64,000 nt of DNA from assembly GCF_030297135.1 (NCBI RefSeq), contig NZ_AP028065.1, positions 2,046,001-2,110,000 on the forward strand, in the 5' to 3' direction. Numbering within the stretch: position 1 is the stretch's first letter; every line of letters starts with the position of its first letter. A program made the position numbers and the translations under genes. Below are positions 1 to 10,000 of the stretch, piece after piece. The DNA is from Pseudoalteromonas apostichopi. Lineage in GTDB: Bacteria; Pseudomonadota; Gammaproteobacteria; Enterobacterales; Alteromonadaceae. The notes beneath the pieces are model-generated. The model had not been told where the DNA came from and ran no database searches. It saw nothing but the letters and a program-made list of their open reading frames with translations.

Positions 1-1051
1 ATACTAACGGTGCTTCATGCATCCATACTAATTTAGCTTGAATACGGTTAGTAACAGCTGCTTTTGAAGCTGCTGGCACAATAACATCACCACGACTGAT
101 ATCAATTTCATCATTTAACGTTAAAGTGATTGCTTGACCTGCTTCAGCCGTATCTAGGTTACCATCGAAAGTCACAATTTCTTTAATGCTTGAGCTTTTA
201 CCAGATGGTAAAACTTTTACTGCATCACCAACACTGAACTTGCCAGACGTTAAAGTGCCTTGGAAGCCACGAAAATCTAAGTTAGGGCGCACAACATATT
301 GCACAGGAAGACGTGCTTCAAAACCGCTATCAATTTCAGCCGCTGGTGAGTCTTCAAGTAACTCAAGCAGTGGTTTATCTGTGTAGTAAGGTGTGTGTAG
401 AGAGCGTGTTACTACGTTGTCACCCTTGAGCGCTGACATAGGTACAAACTTGATATTAGTAACATTTAGCTGCTCTGCAAATTTTAGATAATCCGCTTTG
501 ATTTTCTCATACACGGTTTCATCGAAATCGACGATATCCATCTTGTTGATTGCAACAACAAACTGCTTAATGCCGAGCGAATCGCAGATAAAGCTATGAC
601 GTTTAGTCTGCACTTGTACACCGTAACGAGCGTCGACTAAGATAATCGCCACATCGCTGGTTGATGCGCCGGTAACCATGTTGCGCGTGTACTGCTCATG
701 TCCTGGCGTATCAGCAATGATGAACTTACGTTTTGCTGTTGAAAAGTAACGATAAGCAACGTCAATCGTAATACCTTGCTCACGCTCAGCTTGAAGGCCA
801 TCTACAAGTAGTGCTAAATCAAGCTCTTCACCCGCATTACCGACTTTTTCATTGTCTTTATGTAGTGCAGCAAGTTGGTCTTCATAAATTTGATGGCTGT
901 CATGTAAAAGGCGGCCAATCAGGGTCGACTTACCGTCATCTACACTACCACAGGTAAGCATGCGTAAAAGGCTTTTGTCTTGCTGACGCGCAAGGTAGGC
1001 GTCGATGCCTAACTCTCTTACTTCATTAATTGTGTCGTTTGTTTTAGACAT
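1..1051 (-). CDS. cysN: Sulfate adenylyltransferase subunit 1 (CysN), 3' end beyond window
   Basis: This is the GTPase subunit of ATP sulfurylase. It works with CysD to make adenosine 5'-phosphosulfate from sulfate and ATP, using GTP hydrolysis to drive the reaction. I translated it from the minus strand: it starts MSKTND and continues to the window edge, about 350 codons. The elongation-factor-like G motifs are visible: GSVDDGKST (P-loop), DTPGHEQYTRNM (G3) and NKMD (G4). The ATG overlaps the cysD stop codon by one base (TAATG), so the two are translationally coupled, as expected for a heterodimer. The C-terminal part lies outside the window, so I cannot tell whether a CysC kinase domain is fused. 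The family is clear from the motifs and the cysD neighbour. Confidence 0.95.
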   Translation of the reverse strand, partial: MSKTNDTINEVRELGIDAYLARQQDKSLLRMLTCGSVDDGKSTLIGRLLHDSHQIYEDQLAALHKDNEKVGNAGEELDLALLVDGLQAEREQGITIDVAYRYFSTAKRKFIIADTPGHEQYTRNMVTGASTSDVAIILVDARYGVQVQTKRHSFICDSLGIKQFVVAINKMDIVDFDETVYEKIKADYLKFAEQLNVTNIKFVPMSALKGDNVVTRSLHTPYYTDKPLLELLEDSPAAEIDSGFEARLPVQYVVRPNLDFRGFQGTLTSGKFSVGDAVKVLPSGKSSSIKEIVTFDGNLDTAEAGQAITLTLNDEIDISRGDVIVPAASKAAVTNRIQAKLVWMHEAPLV

Positions 1052-1950
1052 TAGAAATAGCCCTCACGTTTTTTCTTTTCCATTGAACCCGCAGAGTCGT
1101 GATCAATCACGCGGCCTTCACGCTCAGAAGAGGTTGAAAGCAGCATCTCTTCAATAATTTCAGTTAAGGTTCCTGCCGTTGATTCCACGGCACCTGTTAG
1201 CGGGTAACAACCAAGGGTACGAAAACGGACAGATTTCATTTGTGGTACTTCACCTTCTTCCAATGGCATGCGCTCGTCATCAACCATGATTAGCGTACCG
1301 TTACGCTCTACAACAGGGCGTTCTTTAGCAAGGTAAAGTGGAACCATTTCAATGTTTTCTTGGTAGATATACTGCCAAATATCAAGTTCAGTCCAGTTAG
1401 ATAATGGAAATACACGAATGCTTTCACCCGGGTTAACTTGGCTGTTGTACGTATTCCAAAGCTCTGGACGTTGGTTTTTTGGATCCCATCTGTGGTGCTT
1501 ATCACGGAATGAGTAAACACGTTCTTTAGCACGAGATTTCTCTTCGTCACGACGTGCACCACCAAATGCAGCATCGAAGCCGTATTTGTCTAACGCTTGC
1601 TTTAAGCCTTGCGTTTTCATGATATCGGTGTGCTTTGCTGAGCCGTGTACAAACGGATTAATATCAATCTCTAACCCTTCAGGGTTTTTGTGGACGATTA
1701 AATCAAAACCATACTCTTTAGCTAGACGGTCACGAAACTCAATCATTTCCTTAAATTTCCAGTTGGTATCAACGTGTAAAAGTGGAAATGGAATTTTTGC
1801 TGGATAAAACGCTTTACGTGCTAAGTGTAATAACACTGATGAATCTTTACCGATTGAGTAAAGCATCACCGGGTTTTCAAACTCAGCAGCTACTTCGCGC
1901 ATGATTTTGATACTTTCAGCTTCTAATTGCTGAAGGTGTGTTAAAGCCAT
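1051..1950 (-). CDS. cysD: Sulfate adenylyltransferase subunit 2 (CysD)
   Basis: This is the catalytic ATP-pyrophosphatase subunit of ATP sulfurylase, the first step of assimilatory sulfate reduction in the cytoplasm. The 299-residue protein carries the PP-loop YSIGKDSSVLLHL at about residues 31-43, the conserved GGARRDEEKSRAKER segment in the middle, and the family's typical end HDSAGSMEKKKREGYF. Its length matches the family (about 300). It sits between cysG (35 bp gap on the same strand) and cysN (one-base overlap), giving an operon cysG-cysD-cysN. Siroheme made by CysG is the cofactor of sulfite reductase, so the grouping makes metabolic sense. Identification is very secure. Confidence 0.97.
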   Translation of the reverse strand: MALTHLQQLEAESIKIMREVAAEFENPVMLYSIGKDSSVLLHLARKAFYPAKIPFPLLHVDTNWKFKEMIEFRDRLAKEYGFDLIVHKNPEGLEIDINPFVHGSAKHTDIMKTQGLKQALDKYGFDAAFGGARRDEEKSRAKERVYSFRDKHHRWDPKNQRPELWNTYNSQVNPGESIRVFPLSNWTELDIWQYIYQENIEMVPLYLAKERPVVERNGTLIMVDDERMPLEEGEVPQMKSVRFRTLGCYPLTGAVESTAGTLTEIIEEMLLSTSSEREGRVIDHDSAGSMEKKKREGYF

Positions 1951-1985
1951 TGTTAGTCGTCCTACTAAAATGATTAAAAGTTAAA

Positions 1986-3407
1986 TTAAGCTACGCCAGT
2001 GATTGGCTGGGCAAAGCTGCTGGTTTGCTCGGTTTTACCAAACCATGCAAGCTGATGGTGCAATGATGCAACTTCGCCAATAATTAATAAGGCTGGTGAA
2101 ATAATGCTATGGCGCGAAATCAAATCGGCCAGCTCACCTAATTGCCCTGTAACCACTCGTTGTTCTTTACGTGTGCCGTTTTCGATTATGGCAACGGGGG
2201 TGTCTGCACCGCGGCCGTGTTTCAATAATTGTGCTTGAATATGCGGTGATTTAATCACTCCCATATAAATTGCTAATGTCTGATTTGGCTTTGCGAGTGA
2301 CTGCCAATCTAATTCTTGACCATCTTTTTTACAGTGACCTGTTACAAACTGAATGGCTTGCGCATGATCTCTGTGGGTAAGTGGAATACCAGCATATGCA
2401 CTACAACCTGCAGCAGCAGTAATACCCGGTACAATTTGGTAACGTACTTGATTAGCGGCTAGCACTTGCACTTCCTCACCACCACGACCATAAATAAACG
2501 GGTCGCCACCTTTAATACGGCATACTTTTTTGCCTTGTTTGGCAAAATCGACCAGCATCTGATTAGTATCTTCTTGTGCAACACTATGATCGCCTAAACG
2601 TTTACCTACGCAAACTAAGTCGGCATCACGGCGTACTAAATCCATAATTTCATCAGAAACCAAGTAGTCATAAACAACGACGTCGGCTTGTTGCATTAAT
2701 TGCAGTGCTTTTAGTGTTAATAACTCTGGGTCACCTGGGCCTGCACCAACAACATATACTTCGCCTTCAGGCTCTGGCTTAGCATCTAATAGTTGCTCTA
2801 ATTGCGCTGAAGCAGCTTCGGTATTACCCGCTTGTACTTTGCTTACCACTGATGAATCAAATACGCCCTCCCAAAACTGGCGACGATCAGCAAAGTGTTT
2901 AAAGCGCTGTTTTACTTTATTACGGAAGCTACCTACTAATGTAGCGAGAGGACCAATATGTTGTGGAATAAGTGTTTCTAGTTTTTCACGTAAACGACGT
3001 GCTAAAACTGGTGCTGTGCCTGCACTTGAAATCGCAATTGTGATTGGATCACGGTCAACAATTGATGGAAAAATAAAGCTGCACTTAGGTTGGTCATCCA
3101 CCACGTTAACGAAAATATTGCGCGCATTCGCAAGTTCGAAAACATCTTTGTTAACACTGTCTATATCAGTTGCGGCGATTATCAGCATTTGCTGATCCAG
3201 ATACTGCTCTTTAAAAGTATCAGAAATCAGGTTTACTTCACCTTGCTTAGCAAGAGCGAGCAGCTCATCGCAAAACTCAGGGGCGACTAGTGTCACATTG
3301 GCACGTGCTTTTAAAAACGCACGGCATTTGCGTAACGCGACATCTCCACCGCCGACTACCAGTACTGGTTTGTCGTCTAATTTGGTAAAGATTGGTAAAT
3401 ATTGCAC
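1986..3407 (-). CDS. cysG: Siroheme synthase CysG (trifunctional)
   Basis: CysG converts uroporphyrinogen III to siroheme. The N-terminal half is the precorrin-2 dehydrogenase/sirohydrochlorin ferrochelatase, with an NAD-binding VVGGGDVALRKC motif at about residues 17-28 and the SSAGTAPVLARRLREKLE segment. The C-terminal half is the SAM uroporphyrinogen methyltransferase, beginning VYVVGAGPGDPELLTLKA at about residue 219, with GGDPFIYGRGGEE and the VPGITAAAGCSAYAGIPLTHRDHA motif. I chose the GTG at 3407 (protein begins VQYLPIF, read as MQYLPIF, 473 residues). It aligns with the usual family start and has a GGTGAG ribosome site just upstream. The longer reading from 3434 adds nine unconserved residues. 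It is first in the operon with cysD and cysN, whereas in E. coli cysG lies with nir genes. Confidence 0.95.
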   Translation of the reverse strand: MQYLPIFTKLDDKPVLVVGGGDVALRKCRAFLKARANVTLVAPEFCDELLALAKQGEVNLISDTFKEQYLDQQMLIIAATDIDSVNKDVFELANARNIFVNVVDDQPKCSFIFPSIVDRDPITIAISSAGTAPVLARRLREKLETLIPQHIGPLATLVGSFRNKVKQRFKHFADRRQFWEGVFDSSVVSKVQAGNTEAASAQLEQLLDAKPEPEGEVYVVGAGPGDPELLTLKALQLMQQADVVVYDYLVSDEIMDLVRRDADLVCVGKRLGDHSVAQEDTNQMLVDFAKQGKKVCRIKGGDPFIYGRGGEEVQVLAANQVRYQIVPGITAAAGCSAYAGIPLTHRDHAQAIQFVTGHCKKDGQELDWQSLAKPNQTLAIYMGVIKSPHIQAQLLKHGRGADTPVAIIENGTRKEQRVVTGQLGELADLISRHSIISPALLIIGEVASLHHQLAWFGKTEQTSSFAQPITGVA

Positions 3408-3506
3408 TTTGTTCTCACCCCTAAAACACATCAACGAAACTGCTTATTGCAGGCAAGCAGAATATAGTGCTCTAAAAAAAGTAAAAAATAATTAAAACCA
3501 AGTTTA

Positions 3507-3523
3507 TATAACTAAAAGTTATA
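3507..3523. promoter_or_regulatory. Perfect dyad between cysG and deoC (candidate operator)
   Basis: The sequence TATAACT-AAA-AGTTATA is a perfect inverted repeat with 7-base arms, located 100 bases upstream of the cysG start and about 155 bases upstream of deoC. It has the shape of a LysR-family operator (AT-rich arms with a short centre). CysB, a LysR-type activator, controls sulfate genes in enteric bacteria, so a CysB-like role is possible. This is an inference from position and symmetry only. Confidence 0.35.
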
Positions 3524-3679
3524 CCCGGTGGTTTGTTTTGGCTTAAGACTTAGTTAACAAGGGATTGCGACGAGTTACAAGTAAATAAGTAGCCTTATGG
3601 TGATTAGTTATGATTTATAGCCGAATGATAAAAATTTGCTACTATAGGTCACTAATATGGCAACACAAATATAAGAGCT

Positions 3680-4423
3680 ATGACTAAAATGCAAACAAGC
3701 GCTGCCCAAGCGGTGGCACTGATGGACTTAACAACTCTGAACGACAGCGACACAACAGAAACCATTAATAACTTGGTTGCCAGTATTGAGCCAAAGTTAG
3801 GTATTCCTGCTGCGGTCTGTGTATATAGCCAGTTTGTAAGCGACGCAAAGCTTGCACTCGCTGAGCGTGAACTACAGCAAGTCAAAGTAGCTACAGTTAC
3901 TAACTTTCCTAGTGGGGAGCAATCGTTAGAACAAGTGATAAATGAAACGCTGTTTGCTATTGAGCGCGGAGCTGATGAAATTGATTTAGTGATCCCCTAT
4001 AAAGCACTAATCGCCGGTGATGAGCGCAAAGTTTTTGAGTATGTCAAAGCGTCAAAAGAGGCATGTAGCAATAAAGCGCAACTCAAAGTGATTATAGAAA
4101 GTGGCGAATTAAGCGATGATCTCATCTCAACGGCCACTAAACTGGCAATTGAAGGCGGTGCTGATTTCGTTAAAACTAGTACCGGTAAAGTGGCTGTTAA
4201 TGCAACTCTAGCTGCAACAGATATCATGTTAAACACCATAAAAGCGAGTGGTAAAAAAATTGGTTTTAAGGCTGCGGGCGGAGTCAGAACAGTCACCGAT
4301 GCTGCTGAGTATTTAGCCCTCGCTGAATCAATTATGGGTGAAGCGTACTTACAACCCGAGCTATTTCGTTTTGGCGCTTCTGGGTTATTAAAAGATGTGT
4401 ATGCAACATTAAATGAATCGTGA
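3680..4423 (+). CDS. deoC: Deoxyribose-phosphate aldolase (DeoC)
   Basis: DeoC cleaves 2-deoxyribose-5-phosphate to glyceraldehyde-3-phosphate and acetaldehyde in deoxynucleoside catabolism. The 247-residue TIM-barrel protein has the Schiff-base lysine in DFVKTSTGK (K165) and the second catalytic lysine in GFKAAGGVRT (K197). The proton-relay aspartate region DEIDLVIPY is at about residues 99-107. Length is close to the E. coli enzyme (259). Unlike E. coli, no deoA, deoB or deoD follows. Its 3' end overlaps the next gene by 11 bases. The start is ATG at 3680 with an AAGAGCT site upstream; an internal ATG three codons on is a possible alternative. Confidence 0.95.
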   Translation: MTKMQTSAAQAVALMDLTTLNDSDTTETINNLVASIEPKLGIPAAVCVYSQFVSDAKLALAERELQQVKVATVTNFPSGEQSLEQVINETLFAIERGADEIDLVIPYKALIAGDERKVFEYVKASKEACSNKAQLKVIIESGELSDDLISTATKLAIEGGADFVKTSTGKVAVNATLAATDIMLNTIKASGKKIGFKAAGGVRTVTDAAEYLALAESIMGEAYLQPELFRFGASGLLKDVYATLNES

Positions 4424-4913
4424 AAGTGAACAAGAGAAAATAGCGCTCGAGCATGGCGCAGCAAAGCTGTTTTTACGCTGTTACGAAAAGCAGTTTGGCG
4501 TAAGTATGCGTAATATTTGGCATAACACACCGAGTAAGCCAGACGTGAGTTGTTATAAAGGTGATGAGCGGCTCGATATTGAAGTCGCCCATTTATATGC
4601 CAGTGAAACAGAAGCAATGGCGGTGTTAGGTAGGCCGCTGTCTATCTCAATGCAACGAGATCTCGCTGAAATGGCTTTAGCTCCAAGTAACGAGCGTCTG
4701 CACTGTGCTTTGCATCGGTTGTTGGCACAAAAAGCCAAGAAACATTACGAATCTACGCAGCCTTGGTTATTAATTCGAAATGCCAGTACTATATGGCATC
4801 TTGATGATTTTAAGTCAGTACTTACTCACCTTGATGTACCTAAACAACATCCATTTCAACAAATTTGGTTGTTATGTGATTTTTATCGTGGTGAGCTATT
4901 ACAAATTTTATAA
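4413..4913 (+). CDS. Unknown protein with a PD-(D/E)XK-like motif, coupled to deoC
   Basis: I do not recognise this 166-residue protein. It has no signal peptide or membrane segment and is predicted cytoplasmic. Its ATG lies inside the deoC reading frame (11-base overlap), so translation is probably coupled. A segment around residues 42-59 (KPDVSCYKGDERLDIEVAH) has the layout of a PD-(D/E)XK nuclease core: PD at 43-44, then a basic/acidic turn, then a hydrophobic-flanked D55-I-E57-V. The usual lysine after the E is replaced by alanine, as happens in some branches. The rest is helical and rich in Ala, Leu, His and Trp. The gene is intact and codon use matches its neighbours. A nuclease-fold reading is an inference from one motif. 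Confidence 0.7.
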   Translation: MNRESEQEKIALEHGAAKLFLRCYEKQFGVSMRNIWHNTPSKPDVSCYKGDERLDIEVAHLYASETEAMAVLGRPLSISMQRDLAEMALAPSNERLHCALHRLLAQKAKKHYESTQPWLLIRNASTIWHLDDFKSVLTHLDVPKQHPFQQIWLLCDFYRGELLQIL

Positions 4914-4932
4914 TGGAATGAGATAACAAAAA

Positions 4933-5781
4933 ATGAAATTTAAACGTTCAGGGACGCAAACACTTCTATCGAGTGTTTTTCCAAGTTTAGCATTAGCAGG
5001 TGTAGTTGCTGTATCGCTCACGGCGTGTACTAACCCAAGTACACCAGCGGGTGAAGAGGGTTACGTATTTGAAAAGCCGCGCGTGTTTGGTGAAGGCGGT
5101 TATCAAGGCACTATGATTGGCCCAGCTAACTACGGCATGTCACTTTGGCGTAATCAGGTGATTAATATAGACATGCGCCCGAACACCTATACTGAAGCAT
5201 TTAAAATCTTAGCTAACGATGACTTAAACATTAGTTTTGATTTTCATGCGGTCATTTCAATAGAAAGCGGCTCTGTCAGAGCGGTGGTTGAACAATACGG
5301 TGGCGAAAATTGGTATCCGCGATTTGTTCGTGAAACATTTAGAACTTATGTGCGTGACATAGTCCAGCAATATGATAGCGGTGTGCTAAAAACCAATCGC
5401 GAGAAAATAGCTGCAGAAGTAACAGCCCGCTTAAAAGCGTATTTAGAACCAACGCCATTTAAACTCGCTAATGTTGTGGTGGGAAATATTAACTATCCGG
5501 CCATCGTTGCTAATGCCGTTGAGAAAAAATTAGCAGCACAACAATTACTTTCTGAAAAAGAAACGCAAAAAGAAATTGCACGAAAAGATGCTGAGATCCG
5601 TGTAGAAGAAGCAAAAGGTATTGCACAGGCGCAAAAAATTATTAATGCCACTTTGACGCCAAACTATCTACAACATGAAGCTATTAATGCGCAGTTAAAG
5701 ATGGCTGAGTCACCTAACCATACAACAGTTTATATTCCTGTTGGTAACAATGGTGTACCACTGGTGAAAGGCACAAACTAA
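4933..5781 (+). CDS. SPFH/prohibitin-domain lipoprotein
   Basis: The 282-residue product starts with a hydrophobic leader ending in the lipobox SLTAC (C32), so it is predicted to be lipid-anchored on the periplasmic side. Residues from about 45 to 200 look like a Band-7/SPFH domain, with the TEAFKILANDDLNISFDFHAVISI strand pattern and the YVRDIVQQY helix. It is followed by a charged coiled-coil helix rich in Lys, Glu and Ala (about 205-240), typical of prohibitins and HflK/HflC. Most SPFH proteins are anchored by a transmembrane helix; a lipoprotein form is less common. Its partner is unknown and no NfeD or FtsH gene is adjacent. It is convergent with the CsgG-type lipoprotein at 5822, across a hairpin. 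Confidence 0.8.
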   Translation: MKFKRSGTQTLLSSVFPSLALAGVVAVSLTACTNPSTPAGEEGYVFEKPRVFGEGGYQGTMIGPANYGMSLWRNQVINIDMRPNTYTEAFKILANDDLNISFDFHAVISIESGSVRAVVEQYGGENWYPRFVRETFRTYVRDIVQQYDSGVLKTNREKIAAEVTARLKAYLEPTPFKLANVVVGNINYPAIVANAVEKKLAAQQLLSEKETQKEIARKDAEIRVEEAKGIAQAQKIINATLTPNYLQHEAINAQLKMAESPNHTTVYIPVGNNGVPLVKGTN

Positions 5782-5788
5782 GGTTTTA

Positions 5789-5814
5789 AACAGCCAGTGC
5801 TGGTACTGGCTGTT
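5789..5814. terminator. Convergent hairpin between SPFH and CsgG-type genes
   Basis: AACAGCCAGT and ACTGGCTGTT form a perfect 10-bp stem with a 6-base loop in the 40-bp gap between two convergent genes. The following tracts (TAGTTT on plus, TAAAACC on minus) are only moderately T-rich, so it is probably a weak bidirectional terminator. Confidence 0.6.
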
Positions 5815-5821
5815 AGTTTGC

Positions 5822-6955
5822 TTAATTAAATTTAAAAATACTGCCAAGGCTTTCTAAACTTGATTTGTTCGTTTTGGCAATACACCCTGAATCATCAAGA
5901 GATTTTTTAGTCGTCTCATCCGCAAGGCCTGTCACTTTCAGCTTATTTTCTTGCTGATACTCAGTGAGTGCAATCACCGTTGCTTCATCGTACTCTACGT
6001 CTTCTACTTCATATTCTTCGTAGTGAGGTTGCCTTTTTAAATAACCTAAACAAACCAAGTTCAATCGTGACATGGCTAAGTCTGTTTTTTCGTAGTAAGG
6101 CATTCTGTGAGTTGGAACATTAACCGATGCAACTGGCGCTTTAGCTGGTGCTGCAGCTGCGGTTACTTTTAGTGGTGCAGGTGCGGTATGGCCTGCTGCA
6201 ATGGTGTTATCGCTATTATAGCGATAATAAGTTGTTGGTACTTTTGATTCCAAAAACTCAACGGCTTTGACGATGACTTCACGCAGTGCTTTTTCTTTTG
6301 GCGTGTTTGACCAGCTACTTAAGTTACCACCAACGAGTGCACCACCAAAATTGGTAGCAGCTGATGTAAAGTCAAAGTCTTTACTGCCACCCTCAACACT
6401 GGTAGCGGCTAAAATACGTGAAGTTCGCGTGTCGATTAAGCGCAAATCTATCGCCATGTGCGAACTTGAAAAACCCGCCGACACTGAGCTAAATACGTCA
6501 CCGATAAAGCCACCACTGCCTACGCGGGTGCCCGAATTGTCATCATCGAATTCAGTAACAGCGGCAACTACGACAATTTCGGCACCTTCAATTTCACCAT
6601 AAGCAGCACCTGAAGCTGCACTCACACGGCCTGATACAGCAAGGTCTTGTTCTGATAATACGGCATCAAGTGCTTGTCGTTCTAAGACAATAAAGCGATT
6701 GGTGCTAACTAATGCGGTTGTTAGTTGATCAGCCATACCTTCACCAATTTCTTTACGCCACCAACGTGAATCGTTTGATTTGTCAGTAAAGCGGGCAACA
6801 GCGATCCGAGCTTTTGGGCCATTGTATTGCTGCTGTGCCACTTCGTTTATATCTGGGCTATTGTTATTGCTTGTGGTGGTCGAAGTACTTTGGCATGCAG
6901 TCAGTGCCGCAGCAAGTAACGTAATCGAAATCGCTTTGTGTGTTTTGGTGAGCAT
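5822..6955 (-). CDS. CsgG-family lipoprotein with a peptidoglycan-binding-like tail
   Basis: The 377-residue protein begins with a signal peptide ending in the lipobox LTAC (C21), so it is a predicted lipoprotein, probably of the outer membrane. Residues about 45-235 resemble the CsgG/curli assembly fold: RIAVARFTDKS at the start, EGMADQLTTALVSTNRFIVLER, GAEIVVVAAVTEFDDD, and MAIDLRLIDTRTSRILAATSVEG. After a Pro/Ala-rich linker, the end contains ALTEYQQENKLKVTGLADE, which looks like a PG_binding_1 repeat. There are no curli genes nearby, so it is more likely a cell-envelope or generic CsgG-type secretion/stress protein. An AAGGAAAG ribosome site supports the ATG at 6955. Confidence 0.8.
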   Translation of the reverse strand: MLTKTHKAISITLLAAALTACQSTSTTTSNNNSPDINEVAQQQYNGPKARIAVARFTDKSNDSRWWRKEIGEGMADQLTTALVSTNRFIVLERQALDAVLSEQDLAVSGRVSAASGAAYGEIEGAEIVVVAAVTEFDDDNSGTRVGSGGFIGDVFSSVSAGFSSSHMAIDLRLIDTRTSRILAATSVEGGSKDFDFTSAATNFGGALVGGNLSSWSNTPKEKALREVIVKAVEFLESKVPTTYYRYNSDNTIAAGHTAPAPLKVTAAAAPAKAPVASVNVPTHRMPYYEKTDLAMSRLNLVCLGYLKRQPHYEEYEVEDVEYDEATVIALTEYQQENKLKVTGLADETTKKSLDDSGCIAKTNKSSLESLGSIFKFN

Positions 6956-7080
6956 ATGACTTTCCTTAACTTATATCTCATGCAGTAAATAACGCCGCAA
7001 TATGGGCTTTGTTGTTATTAATGTTTATATGGATAAGCTATAAAAATCAGTGTTTTATTGATAGCACTCAGACGAAAAGT

Positions 7081-10000
7081 TTATTCACTGATGCGAAATT
7101 CAACGCGTTTTTGATATTTTTCTCGGTACTGTTTTGGTGATAAGCCAACATAGCTCTTAAAGCTTCGCGCAAAATAGCTTTGCGAACTAAAGCCCGCTTG
7201 CTCTGCTACTTTACCAATCGCTAAATGGCCATCGACTAGCTGTTTCTTTGCAAACTCTAAGCGAGTATTGCGTAAATAGTCAGAGGGAGTTTGTGAATAC
7301 AAGGCTTTCATTTTTAGTTGCAGAGCACGGGAGCTTAAACATAAGGCTGAGGCTAATTGCTCAACCGAAAAGTTTTCATCTTGATAATGGGCTTGTACTA
7401 CTTGCTTGAGTTTTTCAGTGAAGGAATAATCTTTATTTTGTACTGTTACAGCGGCTGTATCACTATTCAGAGGAGCTGCCAGTTGGGCTGTTAGATGCTG
7501 GTTTAAAATTTGTCTAAGATTAAGCAATCCTTTTACTCTGCTTACTAGTAAAGTGGGCTCAAAAGGTTTGCTCAAAAAGTCATCGGCTAATAAATCAAGT
7601 CCTTTCAAGCGGCTGTGGGTATCTGCTTTAGCTGAAAGTAATAACACCGGAATATGGCTGGTGGCCGGGTTTGCTCTGAGTGCTGCTAACAGTTGATAGC
7701 CATTCATATTCGGCATCATTACATCACTGATAATGAGCTCTGGTAGGTCTGATTGGCATAAATCAAGCGCTTGCTGACCATCAGCTGCACAGATGCAGTT
7801 AAATTCTGCATTAAACAAAGCAAGTAGTAGTTCGGCCATTTCCTTATTATCTTCAACAATCAGTAATGTTTGTTGTGAGTTGCGTAGTTGCGTAATGCTA
7901 TTAACCTGATTTTCAGCACACTCAACCATAGGCAATGACACAGTAAAGCAACTTCCCTCAGCAATTTTACTGCTTACGCTGATAGACCCACCGTACTGCT
8001 CTACAAGTTGCTTTACTAAGCTCAGGCCAATACCACTGCCAGGCTCTGATGATGCTACGCGGGTAAAGCGCTGAAAAATCGACTGTTGATGTTCACTGGC
8101 AATACCCACACCTGTATCAGTAATTTTAAAAACCAGTTGTTGCTGCACTTCATCAAGTTGAATATCGACTTTACCGCCGTTAGGCGTGTACTTAAGCGCA
8201 TTACTTATCAGGTTACTGAAAATAGAATGAGCATGTTCGGGAGCAAGGTTAATCTTACATGTTGTTGAGGTAGTATCATCAAAGCTAAATTGCAGTTGTT
8301 TTTGCTCAAACAGAGCACTGAAATCTGCCACTAAGTCTGTTAAAAAGGTTGTAATGGAATAAGGGCTAACAGTGTAAATAGCTGTACTAGGGCGTTGACT
8401 CAATTGTAAAAGTTGATTGATCAGTTCAAGTAAGCGTTGGCAGTTACGTTTAATACTAGCCAGTTGATTTTGAGCTTGGGGGTCTGTATTACTTCGCTGT
8501 AACTGGCTGATCGGGGCAAGTATTAAACTCAATGGTGTTTTTAGCTCATGGCTAATGTTATCTAAAAATTGATCTTTTAATTTGTTTAGCTCAATCTCGG
8601 TTTGTTTTTCTTGCTCTGCGAGTTTGCGTTTGTACAAGGAATTTAAAAGAAGCCAGGTCAGTGCTAAAGCACAAATAAAGTAAATAGCATAGGCTAATTT
8701 ACTTTGCCACCAAGGAGGCACAACAGTTAATGTTAGTAGCTTTTTGCTGTCACTCCATTGCCCATATTGATCTTTCGCTTTTATTAATAATTTGTAGTTC
8801 CCAGCAGGGAGCTGAGGGTAATTAATTTGTCTAAGGGATGCATCTGTATATAAAAATTGTTCATCAAAGCCAGCAAGCTTGTAGCCGAATTGGTAGTGCT
8901 TTGGTGTCGATCCGTTTTTTAATGCACTAAATTTAAAGCCGATAACGCCAGCAGATTTTGCAAACGCAAATGTCTGAGTTGCACTCGCAAGGGTATTTGC
9001 TTGCTTATCGAAGTGATTACTCTTAATGACTCTGTTGTTTAATAATAATTCGGTTAAAACAGGGGTAGGGGGAGAGTGCGATAACTTTAGTTGCTCAGGA
9101 TAAAAATGATTATAACCATTGATGCCACCAAAAAATAACTCGCCATCGTCTGCTTGAAAGCTCGCACCCAGTATAAAAGATTGGTGCTGAATGCCATCTT
9201 CTGGCAAAAACTGCTGCATTTGCTCTGTGGTGGGGTTATAGCGAGTGAGTCCGCCATTGGTTGCTAGCCAAAGCATACCTTGCTTATCGGCGAGAATGTC
9301 AAAAATGTTATCGTTCGCCAAACCTTGTTGCTCAGTAATTTGTTTCACCCTGAAGTTATGCTTATTAACTTGATTCAAGCCTTGCATGGTGCCAACCCAA
9401 ACACTATCGCCATTCAATAATAAAGAGGTGACCATGTTATGGCTGAGCCCAGCTCCGTTAGAGCCTTGCTCATCTAATAAACTAAATTGCTTAGTAGTGA
9501 TATCCAGTTTATTGAGCCCAGCTCGAGTGCCGACCCAAAGTGAGTGCTCTTCACTATCGTAAGCAAGAGTAAATACGGTGTTATTGGCAAGACTGTTTTG
9601 AGAATCACTATGTTTATAGTGAGTAACTTTGCCTGATTTTGGCTCAAAGCGAGTTAACCCTTGGTTACTCCCAAGCCAAAGAGCACCAACTTTGTCGCTA
9701 GTTATTGCGTATACACGGTCACTGGCTAGCTGGTGGCTTTGCATAGTGAAGGCTTTAAATTCATCACGACTATCTAGATACTTAATTAAGCCACCACCGT
9801 AAGTACCTATCCATAACTGCTTGTTAGCATCTTCATGAAGGGCAAATATATTATTATTTGGCAGGGCATTTTTATAATGTTGGTAACCAAACGCTGTTTG
9901 ACGGTTGAGTCCGTCACGGGTGCCAATCCATACCTCGCCATTGGCTCTTTTTATTATTGAGCGAACAAAATTATGACTTAGTGAATTTGGCTGTGAGGTT

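Noticed and set aside
3405..3434. cysG start at the upstream ATG (3434)
   Set aside because: The nine added residues are not conserved and a good ribosome site precedes the GTG at 3407.
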